A DNA stretch of 64,000 nucleotides from DATFKA01 sp035268885 (GTDB taxonomy: Bacteria; Bacteroidota; Bacteroidia; Chitinophagales; Saprospiraceae), in NCBI GenBank assembly GCA_035268885.1, contig DATFKA010000012.1:1-64000 (forward strand), written 5' to 3'. Within the stretch, counting starts at the first letter, position 1, and every line of letters begins with the position of its first letter. Position numbers and translations under genes: made by a program. The notes below the pieces were generated by a model that was not told where the DNA came from, searched no databases, and saw only the letters and a list, made by a program, of their open reading frames with translations. Positions 16,289-23,716 of this stretch are shown here, piece after piece.

Positions 16289-17266
16289 TTATTGCTGCTC
16301 CGTGTGACTGGCTTTTTCGCTTTCCTGCTTGCCAAAAGCCCAGTTGAGTGGCCAGACATCAAAGTAACTAAAGTAATTATTACTCTTTGTCTTCTCCGTA
16401 GTTTTGACCGGTTTTTCTGAAACTTCTTCTTTTTCCACTCCCCGGGTACAATAGGCCGGCTGGGGCATGGACCTGACGGGGCGCAGCTCTGGATCCAGTG
16501 CCAGCGTATCGATGATACGGTCAATGGAGGACAGGGTAGCCTCGTAGCCAATTTGATAAGCCTCATCAATTCCTTTAGAATCTAAAAAGCCAATCTTGTG
16601 CAGCTCTTTGGGGGCGATGACGTAATCGCAACGGTCAAATTTATGCAGACTTAATGCCTCCTGGGAAAGATCAAAAGCCCGGAACATCACCTTTAAGGAA
16701 GTACTCAATTCTTTGGGAGCAATTGGCATAGGGCTACAGACGTAGCTACCCAAAATACCGGGCAAGCCCAGATCGGATAAGGGCTCTACCGGAAAATTAT
16801 TCATAATACCACCATCCGAGTGTAAAGTGTCGTTGATCTTAACGGGGCTAAATACCAGAGGAACACTGCAGGATGCCATGAGCGGCTCCACTAAATCCCC
16901 TTTGTGATGAATCACCGAGCAGCCCTGTTCAATATCGGTGGTTAAGATAAATAGTTGCGTTTGTAGCGACTCAAAAGTGGTCTCTGGAAAATACTTTTCA
17001 AAGTGCACCCGATATTTTTCTGTATCTAACAGGCCAGGCTTGCTGGTAGAATAATAATACCAGCTGATGAGTGGTGTCTTTTTAAAGAAACGCAGCATTT
17101 CTTTAGTGCCATATCCGGCACAATACAGTGCTCCGACTAGTGCTCCGGCACTCGTTCCCGAAATGTATTTAGGGACAATATTATGTTCTTTAAGGGCCTG
17201 TAGGAACCCAATGTGCCCGACGCCTTTCACGCCTCCTCCGGAAAGCACAATACCTAAGTCTTCCAT
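16289..17266 (-). CDS. Patatin-like phospholipase
   Basis: Predicted serine acyl hydrolase acting on phospholipids or other acyl esters. The oxyanion-hole glycines are in LSGGGVKGVGHIGFL (residues 8-22), the nucleophile elbow is GTSAGAL, and the Asp of the dyad is in HSDGGIMNNFP. No signal peptide is visible, so it is probably cytoplasmic or membrane-associated. The C-terminal 50 residues are Lys/Glu-rich and end in QESEKASHTEQQ. It is the first gene of a two-gene unit with DUF5682. Confidence 0.9.
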   Translation of the reverse strand: MEDLGIVLSGGGVKGVGHIGFLQALKEHNIVPKYISGTSAGALVGALYCAGYGTKEMLRFFKKTPLISWYYYSTSKPGLLDTEKYRVHFEKYFPETTFESLQTQLFILTTDIEQGCSVIHHKGDLVEPLMASCSVPLVFSPVKINDTLHSDGGIMNNFPVEPLSDLGLPGILGSYVCSPMPIAPKELSTSLKVMFRAFDLSQEALSLHKFDRCDYVIAPKELHKIGFLDSKGIDEAYQIGYEATLSSIDRIIDTLALDPELRPVRSMPQPAYCTRGVEKEEVSEKPVKTTEKTKSNNYFSYFDVWPLNWAFGKQESEKASHTEQQ

Positions 17267-17419
17267 AGCAGTTGGTTTAGTAGTTCTGTTCTTACTGAAT
17301 TCCTTTAGTAAAACGCGTATGCCCCTTATTTTGTGCTAAACAAATCCACTTTTTGCGTAAGCAACCAGACCAATATTCCGCCTAAAATGCTAATCCGAAG
17401 GGAATCAACATAATCATCG

Positions 17420-17450
17420 TTGGTCCTGGCCTGCTTTTCACTTATCTTGT
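17420..17450 (+). promoter_or_regulatory. Possible promoter of the choice-of-anchor L protein gene
   Basis: TTGG (17420-17423), 19 bases, then TATCTTGT (17443-17450), close to the Bacteroidota TTTG-N19-TAnnTTTG pattern but with an imperfect -7 box. It is 66 bases upstream of the ATG. Confidence 0.35.
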
Positions 17451-17515
17451 GGCGGGGAAATCAAAACCCTAAGCATAAAAAACTGTTACGCAGATACCAC
17501 TAAGCAGCCTGGACT

Positions 17516-19771
17516 ATGGCCAACAATCGTTTATTATTTCTCATCATTGCTACCCTCTTACCAGGAGGTGCCTTTTATTCTTCTGATAAAACAGGCCTTA
17601 ACCCTCAGACCAACAGTGGTATCCGCACTTTTCAGGATTCGGATACCGAAAGACTGGTCCAGGAAGTATTTCTGAAGGACGGATGTGCCAATGTAAGCAA
17701 TATCCAACGAATTGGAGACGAACGCGGAGTGGGCTACTTCGACACGGGCGCGGGGAATATTGGCTTTGCGGAAGGAATTGTCCTAGCCACCGGCCTGGTC
17801 TCCAATGCCGAGGGTCCCAATAGTAGTAACGAACGAACGACGGGCTTTGGAGAAGACAGCCTGGATCCCGATTTGCGCTCCCTATCCACCGGGGAAATCT
17901 TTGATAACGTGGGTATTGAATTTGATTTCGTGCCGCAGAAAGAATTCGTAAGTTTCAACTACGTATTTGCCTCCGAAGAATACTGTGAGTTTGTCGGCAG
18001 TATCTTTAATGATGTCTTTGGCTTTTTTGTTAGTGGCCCGGGCATTAGCGGTCCCTTTGGTCGCAATGCGGTGAACGTTGCCCTAATTCCGGAGACGGAA
18101 GAGTTTGTAGCCATCAACAATGTTAACCACCAAAGGAATAGTGATTATTACGTAAAGAATGAATTACGGGCGGATGCAGCCCGCTGTGGCATCCCTTTTC
18201 AACCCGCTTTCGAAACGGAAATAGAGTATGATGGCTTTACCGTCCGACTCAAGGCCGTATTTCGGGTGATCCCCTGCGAGACCTATCACATCCGACTGGT
18301 CGTTGGTGACGTGGGGGATGACCAACTGGATTCCGCCGTGTTTCTGGAGTCCAAAAGCTTTGATATCGGACCGGAAGTAGAAGTAAAATATATTCCAGAA
18401 AACAGTCGCGCTTCTGCGACCATCCTTACCGAAGGTTGTAATAATGGCTTTCTGCTCTTCTCCCGGACGGATTTGGAAAAACTAGACCAGGACCTACCCA
18501 TTCATTACTCGTATTCTGAAAATACGAATGCCCGGGAGGGGGAAGATTTCACGGCACTCCCCGACTCCCTTGTTATTCCGGCCAACGAAATAAGCCTTCG
18601 AATCCCTTTTCAGGCTATTGAAGATAATATCCCAGAGGAGGCAGAGTCCCTCGGAATTGAAATATTATCGCTGTGCAACTGCAACCAGACGGACAGTACT
18701 CTATTGAGTATTCAAGACCCTGGCCCCATCCAGGTGGCCTCGAATACCGTTGAATTATGCCCGGAGGAGCCCGCTGAAATTCAGGTCGAGGTGGTTGCTG
18801 GCACCGCTCCCTTCAGCTACCGATGGCAAAATGGTAGCCAGGACCCAATAATTACGCTTGATTCCATAGTCGAGGGGGACGATTATCGGGTAACGATTAC
18901 CGATTTTTGTGGCGACACGCTGGAGACGAGCGTAAATACTCGCTTACTTCCGGCACCACGTCTGGCATTATCTGGTACTTACGATTGGTGCCAGGGTACA
19001 CAGGTTGACATTCCCCTACAGCTGGAAGGGACCGCCCCCTGGCAATTGGAATACCAAATTGCCGGGGATAGCTTTTTAGTAGACAATATTACCCGGGAAC
19101 AATTTGTCCTTTCTGTCAATCGAGCCGGGACCTTAAGCGCACTTAGCCTTTCCGATGCATTTTGTAGCGGCCCCACCGTGGGGCAGGTCATCATCAATGA
19201 TAACGGCCCCCGGGCCGATCCCATCCTTACGCCGCTACGTTGTCCGGATGAGAACTCGGCCAGTATTGATCTGAATATTAGTAGCCAATTCCCCTATCAG
19301 GTGCGTTGGGACCAAAGCGTCAATGATCAGGAAGCCCCTAGTGAACTAGTTGCCGGCACCTATTCTTTTACCATTACGGACCAAAACAATTGTACCTTTA
19401 GTAATAGCATTCAGATCGCAGCTCCTGACCTCCAAACCGCCATTGCCAATGGGTGCCCCAGCGCTACTGCAGCCGACAATCTATACATTCCGACCGCTTT
19501 TTCGCCCAACAACGATGGTAAAAATGATGGGTTCCGCCTTTTTCCCCAGCCAGCCTTTCAGGCGAAAATACGGAGCTGGCGTATCTTTGACCGCTGGGGT
19601 AATCAATTGTTTGAAGCCCTGAATTTCACACCGGGTGATTCTGATATTTTTTGGGATGGAAGCCATAAAAACCGTAAGCTACCCAGTGGCGTATACGTTT
19701 ATCAGCTCGAGATTGAAACGGCGACCGGCGAAGTACAAATTTTATCCGGAAGTGTTACCTTAATGCGCTAA
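17516..19771 (+). CDS. Choice-of-anchor L domain protein with gliding-motility/T9SS C-terminal domain
   Basis: Secreted or surface protein of 751 residues. After a hydrophobic leader (RLLFLIIATLLPGGAF), the choice-of-anchor L domain spans about residues 45-265 (IGFAEGIVLATG, VPQKEFVSFNYVFASEEY, SIFNDVFGFFVSGPG). A Calx-beta-like region (about 290-390) and an Ig/SprB-like repeat region (about 400-640) follow. The C-terminus carries IPTAFSPNNDGKNDGF and WRIFDRWGNQLFE, the type B sorting domain exported by the type IX system. The function may be adhesion or gliding. The sialidase gene starts 41 bp downstream. Confidence 0.9.
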   Translation: MANNRLLFLIIATLLPGGAFYSSDKTGLNPQTNSGIRTFQDSDTERLVQEVFLKDGCANVSNIQRIGDERGVGYFDTGAGNIGFAEGIVLATGLVSNAEGPNSSNERTTGFGEDSLDPDLRSLSTGEIFDNVGIEFDFVPQKEFVSFNYVFASEEYCEFVGSIFNDVFGFFVSGPGISGPFGRNAVNVALIPETEEFVAINNVNHQRNSDYYVKNELRADAARCGIPFQPAFETEIEYDGFTVRLKAVFRVIPCETYHIRLVVGDVGDDQLDSAVFLESKSFDIGPEVEVKYIPENSRASATILTEGCNNGFLLFSRTDLEKLDQDLPIHYSYSENTNAREGEDFTALPDSLVIPANEISLRIPFQAIEDNIPEEAESLGIEILSLCNCNQTDSTLLSIQDPGPIQVASNTVELCPEEPAEIQVEVVAGTAPFSYRWQNGSQDPIITLDSIVEGDDYRVTITDFCGDTLETSVNTRLLPAPRLALSGTYDWCQGTQVDIPLQLEGTAPWQLEYQIAGDSFLVDNITREQFVLSVNRAGTLSALSLSDAFCSGPTVGQVIINDNGPRADPILTPLRCPDENSASIDLNISSQFPYQVRWDQSVNDQEAPSELVAGTYSFTITDQNNCTFSNSIQIAAPDLQTAIANGCPSATAADNLYIPTAFSPNNDGKNDGFRLFPQPAFQAKIRSWRIFDRWGNQLFEALNFTPGDSDIFWDGSHKNRKLPSGVYVYQLEIETATGEVQILSGSVTLMR

Positions 19772-19812
19772 ATCACCGTTTAGGCCCCGCCTTACGGCAA
19801 AAATTCATACAC

Positions 19813-20994
19813 ATGCAATTCTACCGATTCAGTTGTCTGCTTATTTATTTATCCTTTACGATGACCCTTGTACAGGCACAGGTTCATTTTAAAGACCAGG
19901 CCATCTTTGAGAATGGAACAGCGGCTTACGCTTGCTACAGAATTCCGGCCATCATCAAAGCCCCCAATGGCAATTTACTGGCTTTTGCCGAGGGGCGTAC
20001 CGATAATTGTCACGATTTTGGCAATGTAGATATTGTGCTGAAAATCAGTAGCGATAATGGCACCAGCTGGAGCAAGCATCGGATAGTGGTGGATAATGAC
20101 AGCCTACAGGCAGGTAATCCCGCCCCGGTCGTTGACTATTCGGACCCGGACTTTCCCAGGGGTCGCATCTTTCTGCTCTACAATACCGGTACGGCCAGTG
20201 AATACAAGGTTCGCAATGGCAATGGCATCCGGGAAGTACATTATATTACCAGTACTGATAATGGCGCCACCTGGTCCAGTCCTGTAAATATTACCCACCA
20301 GGTCCACCGCCCTAATCAACCTACTTACCATCCAGACTATCAGTACCCCGAAGACTGGCGCAGCTACGCCCTGACTCCGGGTCACGGCATTCAATTGTCA
20401 GGTGGTCGGATCTTTGTTCCGGCCAACCACTCAGCAGGTCCTCCCCAGGATGGCTTTAATGAATACCGCAGCCACGCAATTTATAGTGACGACCATGGCA
20501 AATCCTGGCAGCTGAGCAAAAACGTAGATATCCCCAGTGCCAACGAAGCCACCGCTGCTGAATTAGCTGATGGTAAAGTAATGATGAATATCCGCCAACA
20601 GAATGGTGAAAAAAGACAAAGACTCATCGCCATTAGTGAGGATGAAGGAGAATCCTGGTCTAAGATCTACTTTGATAGTAGCTTGGTAGGCCCAGTATGC
20701 CAGGCCAGTTTATTGGCTTATCAAACCCCAGATGGCAAATCAGCCCTTTTATTTAGCAATCCGGCCCACCCCAACAAAAGAGTTAATCTTACCCTACGAT
20801 TAAGCTTGGATGATGGCATCACCTGGCCCATTGCCCGAAGCGTATATAAGGGCGACTCTGCCTATTCGGATCTCGTAATCGAAAAAAGTGGGCAAATCGG
20901 GGTTTTATACGAAAGAGGCAACAATGGAGGAATACATTATGCTGATTTGAATCTTGACTGGCTGAAGAAAAAAGGTCAAAAAGTACGCAAATAA
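19813..20994 (+). CDS. nanH: Exo-alpha-sialidase (GH33-type)
   Basis: Removes terminal sialic acid from glycoconjugates outside the cytoplasm. A signal peptide (SCLLIYLSFTMTLVQAQ) precedes the mature protein. The Arg-Ile-Pro motif is CYRIP (residues 41-45), followed by LLAFAEGR, which carries a substrate-binding Arg region. Five Asp-box repeats are visible: SSDNGTSW (80-87), STDNGATW, SDDHGKSW, SEDEGESW and SLDDGITW, giving the six-bladed propeller. There is no T9SS sorting domain at the C-terminus (ends KKKGQKVRK). No sialic-acid catabolism genes are nearby. Probably co-transcribed with the upstream T9SS protein gene. Confidence 0.92.
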   Translation: MQFYRFSCLLIYLSFTMTLVQAQVHFKDQAIFENGTAAYACYRIPAIIKAPNGNLLAFAEGRTDNCHDFGNVDIVLKISSDNGTSWSKHRIVVDNDSLQAGNPAPVVDYSDPDFPRGRIFLLYNTGTASEYKVRNGNGIREVHYITSTDNGATWSSPVNITHQVHRPNQPTYHPDYQYPEDWRSYALTPGHGIQLSGGRIFVPANHSAGPPQDGFNEYRSHAIYSDDHGKSWQLSKNVDIPSANEATAAELADGKVMMNIRQQNGEKRQRLIAISEDEGESWSKIYFDSSLVGPVCQASLLAYQTPDGKSALLFSNPAHPNKRVNLTLRLSLDDGITWPIARSVYKGDSAYSDLVIEKSGQIGVLYERGNNGGIHYADLNLDWLKKKGQKVRK

Positions 20995-21078
20995 GTTATA
21001 AAACAACACCTTTCTGAGGCCAAAACGAACACCCAGGGTGCGTAAACGTTCCATAGATGAAATACACACATAAAATAT

Positions 21079-22008
21079 ATGGAATCAGATACTTTCTTTT
21101 TACAATTGAGCGAATCACTCAATTTGTTAAGCGAAAAACTAAACACCTGGCTGGAAAGCCTCGTATTAATTCTTCCAGAATTAGTACTCTCTATACTCGT
21201 TATGCTACTCACATTTTTACTTGTGGGGTACATTAGCAAACTTTCGAGACGTAGTTTTCAGCGGTTTATTCAAAGTAAGTCTTTAGTTAATCTATTGACC
21301 AATATTAGTAGTACTCTTTTTGTATTGCTGTCACTGGTTCTAATTTTAAGTATCCTCGAATTGGATCAGGCATTATTTGGATTATTAACGGGTGCCGGAG
21401 TAGCCGGTTTAGCCGTTGGTCTGGCCTTACAAGATCCGCTTGTGAATTTATTCAGTAGTATTATGATGTCCTCTCGGAATCCTCATTACAATATCGGAGA
21501 CCTCATCGAGATTGGGGGAACATGGGGTGTTATTCAGGAGATTAACCTTCGGACTACTGTCCTTAAAAATGCTACCGGAAATAGTGTGATTATTCCAAAT
21601 AAAAGAATGGTACAGGAGACTTTCACCAATTACACCATTACTGGTCAGCGACGGGTAGAACTCGTCTGCGGAGTAGCCTATGGTGATGATCTGGATAAAG
21701 TCGAGCAGATTGCAAAATCAACCATTACAGATCAGTTCGGAAGAGAAGATACATCAGATATTGATTTTTATTTCACTGACTTTGGAGATAGCAGTATTAA
21801 TTTTGTACTGCGCTATCCACTGTGGTTTGATTCGGAAAAAGACTTTATGAAGTCGCGAAGTCAAAGTATTATCGCTCTGAAGAATGCTTTTGATGAGGCA
21901 GGCATCAGTATTCCTTTCCCCATTCGCACCCTCGACATGAATGGTAAAGCTTTTCACCTAACGGAAGCTGAAGAAATAAATATTATGCCCCAGGAAGCTA
22001 CTGCCTAA
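21079..22008 (+). CDS. mscS: Small-conductance mechanosensitive channel (MscS family)
   Basis: Inner-membrane tension-gated channel protecting against hypo-osmotic shock. After a short amphipathic N-terminus there are three hydrophobic helices (about residues 28-55, 70-95 and 100-120); the third, pore-lining helix contains GAGVAGLAVGLALQDPL. The beta domain follows (IEIGGTWGVIQEINLRTTVL and VIIPNKRM), then the C-terminal alpha/beta part. The 309-residue length fits the family. The next gene (baeRF-like) starts 54 bp downstream on the same strand. Confidence 0.94.
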   Translation: MESDTFFLQLSESLNLLSEKLNTWLESLVLILPELVLSILVMLLTFLLVGYISKLSRRSFQRFIQSKSLVNLLTNISSTLFVLLSLVLILSILELDQALFGLLTGAGVAGLAVGLALQDPLVNLFSSIMMSSRNPHYNIGDLIEIGGTWGVIQEINLRTTVLKNATGNSVIIPNKRMVQETFTNYTITGQRRVELVCGVAYGDDLDKVEQIAKSTITDQFGREDTSDIDFYFTDFGDSSINFVLRYPLWFDSEKDFMKSRSQSIIALKNAFDEAGISIPFPIRTLDMNGKAFHLTEAEEINIMPQEATA

Positions 22009-22061
22009 CTGGTAGTGCAGCACCCTAAAACCACATTTTTTTAAATTAAGTAAATACATAT

Positions 22062-23201
22062 ATGTTAATTACCAAAAAAGAATTTAATAGCTTACTTGCC
22101 TATCACGATAATCCTGCGGTCTCTATTTTTATTCCGACCAGCAGAGAGAGCAATTTCCAGAAAGATCAACTCTATCTGAAAAACGCCTTAAAGGAAGCAG
22201 GTAATCAATTAGAAGCTAAGGGTATGAACAGCAAGGAAGTTCATAAATTCCTCGCTAATGCCCATATGCTGCTTGATGACGGTGAATACTGGAATCATTT
22301 ATCAGATGGTTTAGCACTCTTTATCGGTAAAAACTTCTTCCATAAATATGAGCTACCCGTTTCTTTTGAAGAAATGGTACATGTCAATGACCAATTTTAC
22401 CTGAGACCAATAATGCCCATGATGAGTGGCGAAGGGCGATTCTTCCTGTTGGCGCTAAGTCAAAATGAAGTGAAATTCTTCGAAGGAACAAAATATAGTA
22501 TTACCCCCGTCATTATTGATGATCTGGTACCACAAGATATGGAGTCCATCCTAATCGATGTAGGTACGAAAGAAAGTTTACAGCATCACGACGGAGGTGG
22601 CATCGCAGCTATCTTCCACGGTCAGGGCCGAAGTACCGATGATGACATGAAAAATGTCCGCAAGTATTTCCGCCAAATTGATGAAGGTTTAATGACTATG
22701 CTGCACGACGAAAATGTACCCATGGTCATAGCAGCGGTAGATCACCTGGTACCCGTGTACAAAGAAATTTCTGGTTACAATAATATTGTACATAAAAACA
22801 TCAGTGGTAATCCGGAAGACCTATCTCCCGTAGAGCTGCACGAACGCGCCATGAATATCATGAAAAACTTCCAGGAGAGTACGAAAGACGAAATTAAAGA
22901 TAATTTCGATGACCTCCTGGCCAGCGATAAAGCCTCTTTTGGTATCATCGATATTGTAAAATCGGCACACGAAGGAAAAGTTGAACATCTATTCCTCAAA
23001 AACGATTACCAAAATTGGGGTACCTACGATCCCTCCAAGCGTCTGGTAACCGTACACAAAGAAAAGCAGGCCGACAGTAAAGACTTACTGGAAGTAGCTG
23101 CCCGGTATACTTACCAGCACGGTGGTACAATGCACAGCTGTGATCGCGAAGAATTGCCCAGACCAACGGCAAATGCCAATGCGACCTACAGATATCAGTA
23201 G
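22062..23201 (+). CDS. Bacterial eRF1-like (baeRF) family protein
   Basis: A 379-residue soluble protein with the layout of bacterial archaeo-eukaryotic release-factor-like proteins. An N-terminal domain (about 1-130, VSIFIPTSRESNFQKDQLYLKN) is followed by a domain with a Gly-rich loop, IFHGQGRSTDDDMK (HGQG at 186-189), where eRF1 has its GGQ loop, and then a MVIAAVDHLVPVYKEISGY segment resembling eRF1 domain 3. The exact role of baeRF proteins is not established; translation termination, ribosome rescue or stress resistance have been proposed. It is co-directional with mscS and followed by a strong terminator. Confidence 0.72.
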   Translation: MLITKKEFNSLLAYHDNPAVSIFIPTSRESNFQKDQLYLKNALKEAGNQLEAKGMNSKEVHKFLANAHMLLDDGEYWNHLSDGLALFIGKNFFHKYELPVSFEEMVHVNDQFYLRPIMPMMSGEGRFFLLALSQNEVKFFEGTKYSITPVIIDDLVPQDMESILIDVGTKESLQHHDGGGIAAIFHGQGRSTDDDMKNVRKYFRQIDEGLMTMLHDENVPMVIAAVDHLVPVYKEISGYNNIVHKNISGNPEDLSPVELHERAMNIMKNFQESTKDEIKDNFDDLLASDKASFGIIDIVKSAHEGKVEHLFLKNDYQNWGTYDPSKRLVTVHKEKQADSKDLLEVAARYTYQHGGTMHSCDREELPRPTANANATYRYQ

Positions 23202-23237
23202 GCATAAATAACCTGTGAAATTACTAGAATTCTTAAA

Positions 23238-23266
23238 CCTGATTCCCTCTGGGATCAGGTTTTTTT
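23238..23266 (+). terminator. Rho-independent terminator of the mscS-baeRF unit
   Basis: CCTGATTCCC (23238-23247), a TCT loop, GGGATCAGG (23251-23259) and seven T residues. One bulged T is in the left arm. Confidence 0.88.
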
Positions 23267-23268
23267 AT

Positions 23269-23339
23269 GAAGTTGTTTAAGAATTCCTGGTGAAATGATT
23301 GGTAACACATTGAAAGCCAATACGGCAGCTCTTTTTTCC
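23269..23339. repeat. Hairpin element family A, rearranged remnant (copy 3)
   Basis: Starts with GAAGTTGTTTAAGAATTC and continues through CTGGTGAAATGATTGGTAAC, which is the reverse complement of the RIGHT end of copy 2 (39429-39466). It then passes directly into the LEFT-half core shared by all copies (ACACATTGAAAGCCAATACG, then CAGCTCTTTTTTCC). Similarity stops after about 71 bp. GAATTCTTAAAC, a further right-end piece, occurs at 23227-23238 on the other side of the terminator. Confidence 0.65.
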
Positions 23340-23505
23340 AAAAACCTCAGAAAATAAGTACGGATGATCCTATATTCATATGGGATAACAGAAGATGAAA
23401 AAGGTAACCCATAAGACAGTTCATCCTATTTTTTACAAAAGTTAAAACAGTCACAAACCCCTATATAACAGACACTTAATTCCAAATTTGATCTTTTTCT
23501 GATTC

Positions 23506-23530
23506 AATCCCTATAAACATTATAGGGATT
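23506..23530. promoter_or_regulatory. Dyad upstream of the sulfite reductase promoter, candidate operator
   Basis: AATCCCTATA (23506-23515) and TATAGGGATT (23521-23530) form a perfect inverted repeat with a 5-base spacer, ending one base before the -33 TTTG of the promoter at 23532. A regulator bound here would touch RNA polymerase. Which protein binds is not shown by the sequence. Confidence 0.55.
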
Positions 23531-23531
23531 G

Positions 23532-23563
23532 TTTGCTTTAACCAGAATTATCTGCTAGATTTG
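23532..23563 (+). promoter_or_regulatory. Promoter of the sulfite reduction operon
   Basis: TTTG (23532-23535), 20 bases, TAGATTTG (23556-23563): a match to the Bacteroidota consensus TTTG-N19/20-TAnnTTTG. Transcription would start near 23570, leaving a leader of about 145 bases. A perfect 7 bp dyad TCTGCTA/TAGCAGA (23551-23570) overlaps the -7 box. Confidence 0.65.
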
Positions 23564-23716
23564 TAGCAGACAAACAAGACATTTTGCAGGAAAGCACCTA
23601 AACCCCTTAGTAATAGCCGCCTGACTACCAATACAAACCGAATTGAACGACTAAGCAAACTACCATGTGAAAATGGCAACAGCATGGAATGATGGTTTAT
23701 TGCCAAAACAAAAACT

